The notes: generated by a model not told the origin, from the letters alone. A stretch of 38,408 nucleotides of DNA from Paracoccaceae bacterium (GCA_024304875.1 JAMWZF010000002.1:1-38408); one strand, 5' to 3'. Counted from the stretch's first letter, positions 1 through 8,217 are shown. Numbers and translations: made by a program.

Positions 1-45
1 AGGCCTTCTGATGGGTCGGCCCGTGCCGGACCCAGGTGATCCAGG

Positions 46-570
46 TCACGGCAGCGATCCTTTCAGGACCAGCGGCAATCCGGCCATGACCGTCACCACC
101 AGATCCGCCTCGGCCGCCACCGCCTGGTTGAGCCGGCCCTGCGCCTGCGCGAAGGCGCGGGTCACGGGGTCCATCGCCACCCCGCCGAGGCCGATCTCGT
201 TCGAGACCACGACGACGGGGGCCGGGCAGCGGGCGAGGTCACCGAGGAAGACGCCGGACCCCTCCGCGGGCTCGCCTCCTGCCTCGATCCAGGCCGCGAG
301 CCAGAGAGTGGCGCAGTCCAGCAGAACGATTGAGCCGGGGTCCATCGCGGCAAGGGCGCTGCCGATCCTGTGCCCGGTCTCGACAAGGTGCCAGTCTACA
401 CCGCGCCGCGCGGCATGGGCGGCAACCTTGGCGGCCATCTCGGTGTCCCGCACCTCGGCCGTCGCGACGTAGACCGGTGGCCGCCCACACGACAGGACGA
501 AGGCTTCGGACCAGGCCGATTTGCCCGAGGCGACACCGCCAAGAACGAGTGTGCGATTAGGCAAAGTCAA
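46..570 (-). CDS. cobU: Adenosylcobinamide kinase / adenosylcobinamide-phosphate guanylyltransferase
   Basis: This 174-residue protein has the usual CobU/CobP length. The N-terminus carries the P-loop GGVASGKS, followed by the family's RDTEMAAKV-type segment, the LLDCATLWL strand and the VSNEIGLGGV motif. The family phosphorylates adenosylcobinamide and then attaches GMP from GTP in late cobalamin (B12) assembly in the cytoplasm. The ATG lies 8 residues before the P-loop strand, as is normal. It is transcribed away from the sigma-factor gene on its right. No other cob gene is visible; only 45 bases remain to its left, and nothing can be read in them. Confidence 0.93.
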   Translation of the reverse strand: MTLPNRTLVLGGVASGKSAWSEAFVLSCGRPPVYVATAEVRDTEMAAKVAAHAARRGVDWHLVETGHRIGSALAAMDPGSIVLLDCATLWLAAWIEAGGEPAEGSGVFLGDLARCPAPVVVVSNEIGLGGVAMDPVTRAFAQAQGRLNQAVAAEADLVVTVMAGLPLVLKGSLP

Positions 571-599
571 CTGTGCGCAACCTCATGGAACCGAATTTG

Positions 600-626
600 G
601 GAACCGGACGGCGGGGTTATGCGTAT
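600..626 (+). promoter_or_regulatory. Candidate ECF-sigma promoter of the rpoH gene
   Basis: GGAACC (600-605) and CGTAT (622-626) are separated by 16 bases, the classical layout of promoters read by ECF sigma factors. The rpoH start lies about 57 bases downstream. In Rhodobacter sphaeroides the second RpoH is known to sit under an ECF factor (RpoE), although that consensus differs somewhat, so the particular sigma factor is not established. Confidence 0.45.
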
Positions 627-682
627 CTCACCCATAGAACGTGGGGAAGCGTGCTCTACGCAGACGATAGGGAGATGGCCGA

Positions 683-1561
683 ATGGCTTTCGATGGAATG
701 ACCGACCAGACTCTGCCGCGCCAGGCAATGAAGGCTGAACTTCTCGATGCCGAGACCGAAAGCAAGCTCGCCTATGCCTGGCGGGACCACCGCGACGAAG
801 CGGCCCTTCACCGGCTGATCAACGCCTACATGCGTCTAGCTATCTCGATGGCCTCGAAGTTCAAGCGTTACGGCGCCCCGATGAACGATCTCATCCAGGA
901 AGCGGGCCTTGGCCTCATGAAGGCCGCCGACCGGTTCGACCCCGATCGCGGCGTCCGGTTCTCGACCTACGCCGTCTGGTGGATCAAGGCCTCGATCCAG
1001 GACTACGTGATGCGCAACTGGTCGATGGTTCGGACCGGCTCGACCTCCTCGCAGAAGTCGCTGTTCTTCAACATGCGCCGGGTCCAGGCCCGGATCGAGC
1101 GCGAGGCCCAGGCCGCGGGCGAGCAGATCGACCGGCACAAGATGCGCGAGATGATCGCCAAGGAAGTGGGCGTGCCCCTCGCCGACGTCGAGATGATGGA
1201 AGGACGCCTGTCCGGCTCCGACTTCTCGCTGAACGCCACCCAGTCGACCGACGAGGATGGCCGCGAGTGGATCGACGCGCTCGAGGACGAAGGCACCCAG
1301 GCCTCCGAGCATGTCGAGAATAGCCACGACACGGCCACCCTGCGCCAGTGGCTCTCGACCGCCCTCGCCGTGCTGAACGAACGCGAGCGGTTCATCGTCC
1401 GCGAGCGCAAGTTGCGCGATGCGCCACGCACGCTTGAAAGCCTCGGCAACGAGCTTGGCCTGTCGAAGGAGCGGGTCCGCCAGCTCGAGGCCGCCGCCTT
1501 CGGCAAGATGCGCAAGTCTCTCGAAGGACAGAGCCAGGAGGTCCACCACTTCCTGCAATGA
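683..1561 (+). CDS. rpoH: RNA polymerase heat-shock-type sigma factor (RpoH2-like)
   Basis: The 292-residue protein is a sigma-70 family factor. Region 2 reads INAYMRLAISMASKF, then LIQEAGLGLMKAADRFDPDRGVRF and FSTYAVWWIKASIQDYVMRN. An RpoH-box-like segment follows (QKSLFFNMRR), and region 4 ends with LSKERVRQLEAAAFGKMRK, the helix-turn-helix that reads the -35 element. The size matches alphaproteobacterial RpoH proteins, which run heat-shock or singlet-oxygen responses. The start at 683 is preceded by AGGGAG at 669-674. An earlier ATG at 675 is out of frame. The stop overlaps the next start (ATGA), so the ChaN-like gene is co-translated. RpoH2 rather than RpoH1 is judged from the divergent RpoH box and from the context. 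Confidence 0.93.
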   Translation: MAFDGMTDQTLPRQAMKAELLDAETESKLAYAWRDHRDEAALHRLINAYMRLAISMASKFKRYGAPMNDLIQEAGLGLMKAADRFDPDRGVRFSTYAVWWIKASIQDYVMRNWSMVRTGSTSSQKSLFFNMRRVQARIEREAQAAGEQIDRHKMREMIAKEVGVPLADVEMMEGRLSGSDFSLNATQSTDEDGREWIDALEDEGTQASEHVENSHDTATLRQWLSTALAVLNERERFIVRERKLRDAPRTLESLGNELGLSKERVRQLEAAAFGKMRKSLEGQSQEVHHFLQ

Positions 1562-2346
1562 GGAAGCTCGCCCTTCTTCTGACCCTCTTCATCGTCCCTC
1601 CGGCCGCCAGCCGGGGGGACGATCTGTTCGAGCTGATCGCGGCCGGGGCCGACATCTACGTCCTGGGCGAGACGCACGACAATCCGGATCACCACGCCCG
1701 GCAGGCAGAAGTGTTGACGGCTCTCGATCCTTCCGCCGTGGTGTTCGAAATGCTGACCGCGGATCAGGCCCGCACCGCCAATGCCGCCGGCGGCGTCGAT
1801 CCCGAGGCGGTCGGCTGGGCCGAGAGCGGCTGGCCGCCCTTCGATCTCTACGCGCCCGTGTTCGGCGCCGCCGCCGGTCGCCCGCATTACGGCGCGCAGG
1901 TCCCGCGAGACGTGGCGCGGCAGGCCATGACGGACGGCATCCTGGAGAGCTTCGACGGCGATGCGGCCCTTTTCGGCCTCGACACGCCGCTGCCCGAGGC
2001 CGAGCTGGATGCCCGCCTCGCCCATCAGGCGGAGGTGCATTGCGACGCCCTGCCCGAGGAGATGCTTCCCGCGATGGTCGACATCCAGCGCCTGCGCGAC
2101 GCCGAGCTGGCCCGGCAGGCCCTCGCCGCCCTGGACGACACCGGCGGGCCGGTGGTGGTCATCACCGGCAACGGCCACGCCAGGACCGACTGGGGGATGC
2201 CGGCCCTGATCGCCCGCGCCCGGCCCGACGCGAACGTCTTCGTCCTCGGACAGGCCGAGGAGGGCGCCGAGCCGGAGGGCGGCTTCGACCTCGTGCTGAC
2301 CTCTCCCGCAGCCGCGCGAGAGGACCCCTGCGCCGCCTTCCGCTAG
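1558..2346 (+). CDS. ChaN-family (haem/iron-linked) exported protein
   Basis: The 262-residue protein begins with a signal peptide (MRKLALLLTLFIVPPAASRG). It then carries the ChaN signature DIYVLGETHDNPDHHARQAE, an AVVFEML strand, and near the C-terminus VVVITGNGHARTDWGMPALI. Family members bind haem or take part in iron acquisition; Campylobacter ChaN is an outer-membrane haem-binding lipoprotein. No lipobox cysteine is visible here, so the mature protein is probably periplasmic rather than lipid-anchored. The start overlaps the rpoH stop by ATGA, so it is translationally coupled to the sigma factor, which suggests stress-linked expression. Confidence 0.82.
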   Translation: MRKLALLLTLFIVPPAASRGDDLFELIAAGADIYVLGETHDNPDHHARQAEVLTALDPSAVVFEMLTADQARTANAAGGVDPEAVGWAESGWPPFDLYAPVFGAAAGRPHYGAQVPRDVARQAMTDGILESFDGDAALFGLDTPLPEAELDARLAHQAEVHCDALPEEMLPAMVDIQRLRDAELARQALAALDDTGGPVVVITGNGHARTDWGMPALIARARPDANVFVLGQAEEGAEPEGGFDLVLTSPAAAREDPCAAFR

Positions 2347-2425
2347 AGCCCGCCCTTTGCATTCCCCAAGCCCCGGCCTAGTCTCCCGCCGGGGCGGCGG
2401 CCCCTTGGATGAGAAGAGGCGGGCC

Positions 2426-3100
2426 ATGCTGGCAGGCAAGCGGATACTCCTGATCATCGGCGGCGGCATCGCGGCCTACAAGGCGCTGGACCTGATCCGG
2501 CGGCTGCGGGACGCGGGCGCCGGGGTCACGCCCGTCCTGACCCGCGCCGCAACCGAATTCGTCACCCCCCTCTCCGCCTCGGCGCTGGCAGGCGAGAAGG
2601 TCTACCAGGACCTCTTCGACCTCACCGACGAGGCCGAGATGGGCCATATCGAGCTGAGCCGCGCCGCCGACCTGATCGTCGTCGCCCCGGCCACCGCCGA
2701 CCTCATGGCCAAGATGGCCCAGGGCCACGCCGACGACCTTGCCTCCACCCTCCTCATGGCCACTGACAAGCGCGTCCTGATCGCCCCCGCGATGAATGTC
2801 CGCATGTGGGAGCATCCCGCGACCCGCCGCAACCTCGCCACCCTGCAGGGTGACGGCATCCTCACCGTCGGCCCGGACGAAGGCCCCATGGCCTGCGGTG
2901 AGTTCGGCTACGGGCGCATGGCCGAGGTCCCCGCCATCGTCGCCGCCGCCCGCGCCGCGTCCCGCCAGGCCGCGGCGGTGCCGATCCGGGGCAGGGTGAC
3001 GCGGTACATCAGATCAGTTGCAGCTGCTGCGGCTCGGGCGCGAAGCGGGCGCGGAGGTTCGCGTCGTCCAGCGCCCGCGCCGTCCATCCGGCGCAGGTGA
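2426..3100 (+). pseudogene. coaBC: Truncated coaBC: CoaC (decarboxylase) half only
   Basis: Residues 1 to about 180 form an intact flavoprotein decarboxylase domain: IIGGGIAAYKALDLIRRL, the GHIELSR histidine segment, the substrate-binding PAMNVRMWEHPA and the active-site MACGEFGYGRMAE. This half makes 4'-phosphopantetheine from phosphopantothenoylcysteine. Normal bifunctional CoaBC is about 400 residues, but here the CoaB synthetase domain is missing. After VAAARAASRQAAAVPIRG the frame runs into low-complexity sequence that overlaps the convergent gene by 92 bases and stops at residue 224. ATG 2426 is chosen over 2357 because family proteins start at xGKRILLxIGGGIAAYK. The decarboxylase half could still work alone if CoaB is encoded elsewhere. 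Confidence 0.8.
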
Positions 3101-4241
3101 CGAAGCTTCTGGCCGACTTCATGTTGGCGCCCATGCGGGCGAGGTCCTCGTACCGAAGGGTCCGGTGCCGCCGTGTCGACAGGATCCGCCCCACCGTCTT
3201 GGTTCCGAAGCCGGGCACCCGGAGGAGCAGCGCCTTCTCGGCCCGCATCACGTCGACCGGGAAGAGGTGCCGGTTCTTCAGCGCCCAGGCCAGCTTGGGG
3301 TCGATGTCGAGGTCGAGGTTGCCGCCCGTGCCCCCCGCCGCGATCTCGCCCACGTCGAAGCCGTAGAACCGCAGCAGCCAGTCGGCCTGGTAGAGCCGGT
3401 GCTCGCGGATCAGCGGCGGCTTGATGAGGGGCAGCTTGGCCGCGCTGTCGGGAATCGGCGAGAAGGCGGAGTAGTAGACCCGCCCCAGCTTGTAGTCGCC
3501 GTAAAGCATCGTGGCCCGGGTCAGGATCGTGGTGTCGTCCGCCCCGTCGGCGCCGACGATCATCTGGGTGGACTGGCCCGCCGGGGCGAACGTCGCGGGC
3601 CGCTTGCCGGTGTGGCTCCGGTCCCGGCTGGCCTCGCGCAGTTGCCGGACGCTGCCCATGGCGGCCCGGATCTGGACCGGGTTCTTCTCGGGGGCGAGGT
3701 CGGAGACGGCGGCGTCGGTCGGAAGCTCCACGTTGATCGACAGCCGGTCGGCGTATTTTCCCGCCGCCTCGATCAGCTCGGGCGCCGCATCGGGGATCGT
3801 CTTGAGGTGGATGTAGCCGCGGAAGTTCTCCTCCTCCCTCAGTTTGCGGGCGATCTCGACCATCTGCGCCATGGTGTCGTCCGGGCTGCGGATGATGCCG
3901 GAGGAGAGGAACAGCCCCTCGATGTAGTTGCGCCGGTAGAACGAGAGGGTGAGCTGCACCACCTCGTCCACGCTGAACCGCGCCCGGGTCGTGTTGGAGG
4001 ACACCCGGTTCACGCAGTAGGCGCAGTCGTAGATGCAGAAGTTGGTCATCAGGATCTTGAGCAGGCTGATGCAGCGCCCGTCCGGCGCGTAGGCGTGGCA
4101 GATGCCGCTTCCCCCCGTAGACCCGAGCCCCTTGCCGTCCCGGCTGTCCCTCCGGGTCGAGCCGGAGGAGGCGCAGGAGGCGTCGTAGCGTGCGGCGTCG
4201 GAGAGGATCGCCAGCTTGTCCTGGAGGGTGCGCTGTACCAT
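3009..4241 (-). CDS. Putative DNA modification/repair radical SAM protein
   Basis: The 410-residue protein starts MVQRTLQDKLAILSDAARY, followed by the family's CASSG segment and the radical-SAM cluster motif CIYDCAYC (CX3CX2C). It then has RARFSVDEVVQLTLSFYRRNYIEGLFLSSGI-type residues, and a helix-hairpin-helix-like VPGFGTKTVGRIL near the C-terminus. This matches the radical-SAM family usually encoded next to a UdgX-type uracil-DNA glycosylase partner. That partner is absent here. ATG 4241 is preferred because the upstream extension begins with TTG at 4277 and would run through a LexA box. Its 3' end overlaps the truncated coaBC. Confidence 0.85.
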   Translation of the reverse strand: MVQRTLQDKLAILSDAARYDASCASSGSTRRDSRDGKGLGSTGGSGICHAYAPDGRCISLLKILMTNFCIYDCAYCVNRVSSNTTRARFSVDEVVQLTLSFYRRNYIEGLFLSSGIIRSPDDTMAQMVEIARKLREEENFRGYIHLKTIPDAAPELIEAAGKYADRLSINVELPTDAAVSDLAPEKNPVQIRAAMGSVRQLREASRDRSHTGKRPATFAPAGQSTQMIVGADGADDTTILTRATMLYGDYKLGRVYYSAFSPIPDSAAKLPLIKPPLIREHRLYQADWLLRFYGFDVGEIAAGGTGGNLDLDIDPKLAWALKNRHLFPVDVMRAEKALLLRVPGFGTKTVGRILSTRRHRTLRYEDLARMGANMKSARSFVTCAGWTARALDDANLRARFAPEPQQLQLI

Positions 4242-4245
4242 GAAT

Positions 4246-4260
4246 GTTCTTTTAATGTTC
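4246..4260 (-). promoter_or_regulatory. LexA (SOS) box of the radical-SAM gene
   Basis: GTTC-N7-GTTC is exact (GTTC at 4246-4249 and 4257-4260). This direct repeat is the LexA operator known from Rhodobacter and other alphaproteobacteria. It lies 4 bases before the radical-SAM ATG at 4241, so LexA binding would cover the start region. That predicts SOS induction and a very short or absent leader. Confidence 0.75.
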
Positions 4261-4397
4261 TCGTCTCCGCCCGGCAAGTCACGCCGAGGTGAGGCGTGGC
4301 CTTTCCGCGACGGCGCGCCGATTTGCGCAGGGCCCGGCTGTCCGGGTCCGGTTGGGATCGGCTATGGCGGCGGGGTGACGACAGGACGGGGCCCGCG

Positions 4398-4874
4398 ATG
4401 AGTGGCAGGAGAATGACAGGGTGGGGCTGGCGCGCCCTTGCCCTTGCCGGTTTCATCACCCTGCCCGGCGGCGCCGTTCGGGCCGATCCGGATCTGGTCA
4501 CGATCCTGGGCGGGTCCTACCACGTCGGAGCGCCCGGGGCCTTCGAGACCTTCACGCCCGGCGTCTTCCTGACCTGGCAGTACCCCGCCGTCGATCTCTC
4601 CGCCGGGATCTACCGCAACAGCTATGGCCGGGTCTCGGTCGCCGCGACGGTGGACCATGCGGTCTACGACACCGACTGGGTGACGATCGCCGGGTTCGCG
4701 GGACTGAGCCACTACCCGCAGGAGGGGCGGACCCTGGCCCGGAGCGTGGGCGACGTGGTGCCGATCGGCGGGTTGCGGCTGCGGGTGGGGCACGCGCTGG
4801 TGACCGTGATCCCGTCGGACAGCGCATCCATCGACGCCATCGTGACCCTCGGCTTTACCTTCGAGGTGAACTGA
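4398..4874 (+). CDS. Small exported protein, possibly an outer-membrane beta-barrel
   Basis: I do not recognise a named family. The 158-residue product starts with a signal peptide (WRALALAGFITLPGGAVRA, cut likely after ADA-like VRA). The rest is made of alternating hydrophobic/polar strands rich in G, Y, V and T, ending in TLGFTFEVN with an aromatic close to the C-terminus, as small outer-membrane barrels often do. ATG 4398 is preferred over the longer upstream frame because it puts the signal peptide at the N-terminus; an ATG at 4413 is also possible. It is divergent from the radical-SAM gene, with 156 bases between them. Confidence 0.55.
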   Translation: MSGRRMTGWGWRALALAGFITLPGGAVRADPDLVTILGGSYHVGAPGAFETFTPGVFLTWQYPAVDLSAGIYRNSYGRVSVAATVDHAVYDTDWVTIAGFAGLSHYPQEGRTLARSVGDVVPIGGLRLRVGHALVTVIPSDSASIDAIVTLGFTFEVN

Positions 4875-4928
4875 CCAAGCCGGACTTTCGCATTGCGCCG
4901 CGCAAGCGCTGTCGCTAGACGGGTCGGC

Positions 4929-5018
4929 GGAGACGTGGCCGAGTGGTCGAAGGCGCTCCCCTGCTAAGGGAGTAGGCGGGAAACCGTCTCGAGGGTTCGA
5001 ATCCCTTCGTCTCCGCCA
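4929..5018 (+). tRNA. tRNA-Ser (anticodon GCT)
   Basis: The acceptor arms GGAGACG (4929-4935) and CGTCTCC (5008-5014) pair perfectly, and CCA is encoded at 5016-5018. The anticodon stem CTCCC/GGGAG encloses loop CTGCTAA with anticodon GCT, which reads AGC/AGU serine codons. The long variable arm expected of tRNA-Ser is present, and the T-loop is GGTTCGAAT. Accessory DNA with a recombinase begins just downstream. Confidence 0.97.
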
Positions 5019-5356
5019 CCGACTAAGCCATTGTTATTAAATACAAAAATGACACTGAACTTGTCTGGACCTTTCCGGGACTTGGCGACCCCTGACTCAG
5101 CTAGAGACCTGTAATCTCTCGCAAAACATCCCTCCAAACCGTCCCGCGTCTCTCGCCTGCTGGAGAGTCGGAGCGCTTTTGCGACTTCCACTAGAGCAGG
5201 GCCCGGCAGTAGGTCGTTCCGGAGTTGGAATTTTCACTCCCTTTCAATGCTTTGACCTATCGATCCGGACGCCGTCCGAAGGACTATAGGAGAACAATGT
5301 AAGTGGAATGGGCGGCGCTTGGGATCTTGCCCGCTCGCGGACACCGTCGGGACTGA
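5019..5356. other. 338-base gap between tRNA-Ser and the recombinase, no gene seen
   Basis: The stretch is less GC-rich than its surroundings directly after the tRNA (runs of A and T at 5031-5050). No start with a ribosome site, no integrase motif and no copy of the tRNA 3' end were found in it. It is the natural place for an attachment or insertion scar at the left border of the accessory block, but none can be assigned by eye. Confidence 0.4.
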
Positions 5357-7000
5357 TCAGCCCGCGAGCCGTTCGAACAGTCGCCGTTGGGTATCCCAGT
5401 CGGCCGGCAGTTCGTGGGTCTTGATCCATTCGGAGGTGAGGGCCACGGGCTGGAGGCCGCGGGTGATCCGGGCCAGGAGGTCCGGGGCGAGAAAGGCGAG
5501 CGGGATCATCTGGCGAATGCGGCTAGTGGCAATGCCCTCGAACTCGGCGATGGCGCCCAGGGTCTCGCCGCGGAGCAGCCGTTCGTGCCAGCTCCGGGCG
5601 GCGCGGATGTTGGCGAGGAGGATGGGGTCGGGGGAGCCGCCACGCGCGCCGAGAACAAGCCGCGCTTCAGCCCCGCGGCGACGCAGGGTGATGGCCTGTT
5701 GCAGAACAAGAGCGTCAGGATCCAGGCTGGTCTCCGCAATACCGATCCGTGTCGCCAGCGCTGCCGGATCAAGGGTCGCGGTCAGACTGGTCGGAGAGAG
5801 CCGGACGCCGGCGATCAATGTTGCAAGATCGTCCATGCAGTCGCTGCTGGCCACCGTCACCAGTGCGGCAGCAACTCTGGGCAATGCCGCAGGCGACATC
5901 TCCGGCAGCAGTCGCGCGGCCAGGTCCGGATCTCGCAAATGCCCCGTCATCACCTCGGCAACCGCCCCCTCGATCACTCGGGCAGGGAGGCGCCAAGCCC
6001 CCGGATGGTCCTTTGCCAGCCCGGTGATCAGCCGACGGGAGACATAGTAGCGATGCCGGACCTGACCTTTGCGACAGTGGCTCGGCGTCATCGCATCGCC
6101 GGTCTCGTCCATAAGCTTGCCGCAGAGCGGGGCTTTGGCCGGTGGTCCAGCGGGCCCACGGGGCCGGGCAGCCTCGTCGGACAACATCTGCTGGAGTGCA
6201 TCGAAGGTCTCCGGATCGATGATGGCCGCATGCTGGCCTTCATAGACATCCCGGTGATGCCGGATGCGTCCGGCATAGATCGGATTGATCAGCAGGCGGT
6301 GCACATCGGCCTTGCCGAAAGGATGACCACCGACCGTCCGGCCCGAGGAATAGGTTCTAAGCCGGGTGCGATACCCACGGTCCTCGGCGATCTCGGTCAC
6401 GCGCCGGAGGCTCCGATGCTCGGCATAGAGCGCGAAGAGATCGCGCACCACGTCGGCCTCGTCCTCGACGATGCTGAGGCTCCGCCCCTCGGGGGCGTAG
6501 CCAAGCGGCACCGCACCGCCCATCCAGAGACCCTTGCGCTTGGAGGCGCGGATCTTGTCGCGGATCCGCTCGGCGGTGACCTCCCGTTCGAACTGGGCGA
6601 AGGAGAGCAGCATGTTCAACGTCAGCCGCCCCATGCTGGTGGCGGTGTTGAAGCTCTGGGTGACCGAGACAAAGCTGGCCCCTGCGGCGTCGAGCCGGTC
6701 CACGATGCGGGCGAAGTCCGAGAGCGAGCGGGTGAGCCGGTCGATCTTGTAGACCACGATGAGATCGACGCGTCCGGCGTCGACCTCGGCGAGGAGCGAT
6801 TGCAGGGCGGGTCGGTCGAGAGTGCCGCCGGACAGGCCGCCATCATCGTAGCGGGCCGGCAGCAGCTTCCAGCCCTCGGCGGTCTGGCTGGCGACATAGG
6901 CGGCGCACGCCTCGTGCTGGGCATCAAGAGAGTTGAAGTCCTGCTCCAGACCCTCTTCGGAGGACTTGCGGGTGTAGATGGCGCAGCGGACCCGGCTCAT
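5357..7000 (-). CDS. Serine site-specific recombinase (resolvase/recombinase domain)
   Basis: The 547-residue protein has an N-terminal resolvase domain: RCAIYTRKSSEEG with the nucleophilic serine, then DGGLSGGTLDRPALQ, VYKIDRLTRSL and LLSFAQFEREVTAERIRDKI. A recombinase domain follows around residues 190-310 (LLINPIYAGRIRHH, a CGKLMDETGD-like core). It is shorter than many phage integrases of this type and lacks an obvious long coiled coil. It is coupled by ATGA to the DUF2924 gene upstream. This cassette is frequent in alphaproteobacterial mobile regions. Its target site is unknown. Confidence 0.9.
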   Translation of the reverse strand: MSRVRCAIYTRKSSEEGLEQDFNSLDAQHEACAAYVASQTAEGWKLLPARYDDGGLSGGTLDRPALQSLLAEVDAGRVDLIVVYKIDRLTRSLSDFARIVDRLDAAGASFVSVTQSFNTATSMGRLTLNMLLSFAQFEREVTAERIRDKIRASKRKGLWMGGAVPLGYAPEGRSLSIVEDEADVVRDLFALYAEHRSLRRVTEIAEDRGYRTRLRTYSSGRTVGGHPFGKADVHRLLINPIYAGRIRHHRDVYEGQHAAIIDPETFDALQQMLSDEAARPRGPAGPPAKAPLCGKLMDETGDAMTPSHCRKGQVRHRYYVSRRLITGLAKDHPGAWRLPARVIEGAVAEVMTGHLRDPDLAARLLPEMSPAALPRVAAALVTVASSDCMDDLATLIAGVRLSPTSLTATLDPAALATRIGIAETSLDPDALVLQQAITLRRRGAEARLVLGARGGSPDPILLANIRAARSWHERLLRGETLGAIAEFEGIATSRIRQMIPLAFLAPDLLARITRGLQPVALTSEWIKTHELPADWDTQRRLFERLAG

Positions 7001-7596
7001 GGGGTTACCTCCTGTGCGTCGGGAGCCGAGACGATGTTCCTGCCCGCGTCGCCGGGGTCGGGAATGGGCCCTTCAAACGCGTCTTCAACCGGTGTTGAAG
7101 GCGCGTCCGCTGGCGCCTTCGAGACACTCTGCCCTGCCGAACCCCGGGTGGTCAGGCCGAAGAACCGCGGCCCCGACCAATGCGCCCCGGTGATCTCCCT
7201 TGCGATGGCGCTGAGAGACGGCCAGGTCTTGCCGACCATCCGAAAGCCGCCGTCGATCACCTCGACATCGTATCGACGTCCGTTCCACTCGCGGACCAGC
7301 CGGGCTCCGACCGGCAGGAGGGCCGAGGCAGGAGTGCCGCCACAGCTGGTTGCCGAACCTGCTCTACGCAAGGCCCGAAGCACGGCCTTATCCGGTCTGC
7401 CGTGCCGGCGGCACTGCAGCTCGTAGGCGAGGGCGCGCTGCAGGATGGGGAGGGACAGGCTCTTCGGCGGCGAGGCGCGGTGCAGCTGTCGCCAATGGGC
7501 AAGAAGCTGCTCCCGATCCATGTCCTCGATCATCGTATGATCGGGCAGGGGGCCGGGATCGACCCCCTGGGAGATGCGATTGGTGAAGCGCGCCAT
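6997..7596 (-). CDS. DUF2924 protein, recombinase partner
   Basis: The 199-residue protein contains the DUF2924 pattern: LLAHWRQLHRASPPKSLSLPILQRALAYELQ, a basic middle, GARLVREWNGRRYDVEVIDGGF and the KTWPSLSAIAREITGAHWSGPRFFGL motif near residue 150. Function is unknown. Members are nearly always found beside a serine recombinase, as here, where the stop overlaps the recombinase start. The C-terminal 45 residues are acidic, rich in Pro and Ala, and look disordered. A role as DNA-binding accessory factor for the recombinase is inference from position. Confidence 0.85.
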   Translation of the reverse strand: MARFTNRISQGVDPGPLPDHTMIEDMDREQLLAHWRQLHRASPPKSLSLPILQRALAYELQCRRHGRPDKAVLRALRRAGSATSCGGTPASALLPVGARLVREWNGRRYDVEVIDGGFRMVGKTWPSLSAIAREITGAHWSGPRFFGLTTRGSAGQSVSKAPADAPSTPVEDAFEGPIPDPGDAGRNIVSAPDAQEVTP

Positions 7597-7597
7597 C

Positions 7598-7972
7598 TCA
7601 GGACGCCGGATAGACAGCCGGCCCGGCAGGCGCGGGATCGGTAAGGACAGGCTCGTCCGCCCTCAACACTTCGACGGCGCGCTTCGCACCTGCGGTCGCG
7701 CCCGCTGGCACCAGTTGGTAGGTCGTCGCTCCGCCGGCAGACTTGCCAACCTCGATCTGATGACCCGCCTTCCGGAGGCGGCTTATTGCGGCCCGGACCG
7801 TATGGGCCTGCCAGCCTAACTGCGTGCAGAGCACTGTGACGGTCGGAGGGCGTTTGCGCTGCAATGCCTTCAACAGCACCTCCGACTTGGTCGGTGTCTT
7901 CTTGGGGGTGCCCGACGGTTGCGCGTCGGCCGTGTCCGGGCGCGCCTGGGTGTTGGTCGGTTGGTTGGACAT
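7598..7972 (-). CDS. DUF3489 protein, recombinase-linked winged-helix-like protein
   Basis: The 124-residue product starts MSNQPTNTQ with a clear AAGGAG upstream of ATG 7972; an upstream in-frame extension has no such site. The core SEVLLKALQRKRPPTVTVL and GWQAHTVRAAISRLRKAGHQIE resembles a small helix-turn-helix domain as in DUF3489. It is the first gene of the DUF3489-DUF2924-recombinase operon, with one base to the next start. A regulatory or DNA-binding role is likely from the fold pattern but is not proven. Confidence 0.82.
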   Translation of the reverse strand: MSNQPTNTQARPDTADAQPSGTPKKTPTKSEVLLKALQRKRPPTVTVLCTQLGWQAHTVRAAISRLRKAGHQIEVGKSAGGATTYQLVPAGATAGAKRAVEVLRADEPVLTDPAPAGPAVYPAS

Positions 7973-8217
7973 TTTGTTGTCTCCTTGGCTCGGCAGGCGA
8001 CCATCGCCTGCTACCGAGACAGGCCCGGCAGGGCGGGCGAGGTGGCTTGGGGAGCGTCGGCAGTACCGCTTCCTTGCGAGCAATTGTCCAGTCGGATTGC
8101 GTCGTCCACATTGCCGGAGAAAGCGTCAGTTTCGTTGAGGTAACGGCATTGGCCGTCGTGGTCAGTTTGATGCGGGTTGCAGAGCGTCCTGCCGGACTCT
8201 CTGCGTGTTATTCGCGG

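Noticed and set aside
836-2469. Long minus-strand frames across rpoH and the ChaN-like gene
   Set aside because: Antisense shadows in GC-rich DNA; the plus-strand frames have full family motifs.
3018-4292. 424-residue plus-strand frame
   Set aside because: Antisense of the radical-SAM gene, which has an intact CX3CX2C motif.
5001-5018. Search for a second copy of the tRNA-Ser 3' end as an attachment-site duplicate
   Set aside because: None noticed up to the tct operon; a proper search is needed to be certain.
4964-5191. Minus-strand 75-residue ORF ending in DEGIRTLE-like residues
   Set aside because: The C-terminus is the antisense translation of tRNA-Ser, a common false gene.
8129-8160. 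GTTTCG left of the array as a possible further degenerate repeat
   Set aside because: Only six bases match and no hairpin is present; the array is taken to end at 8218.
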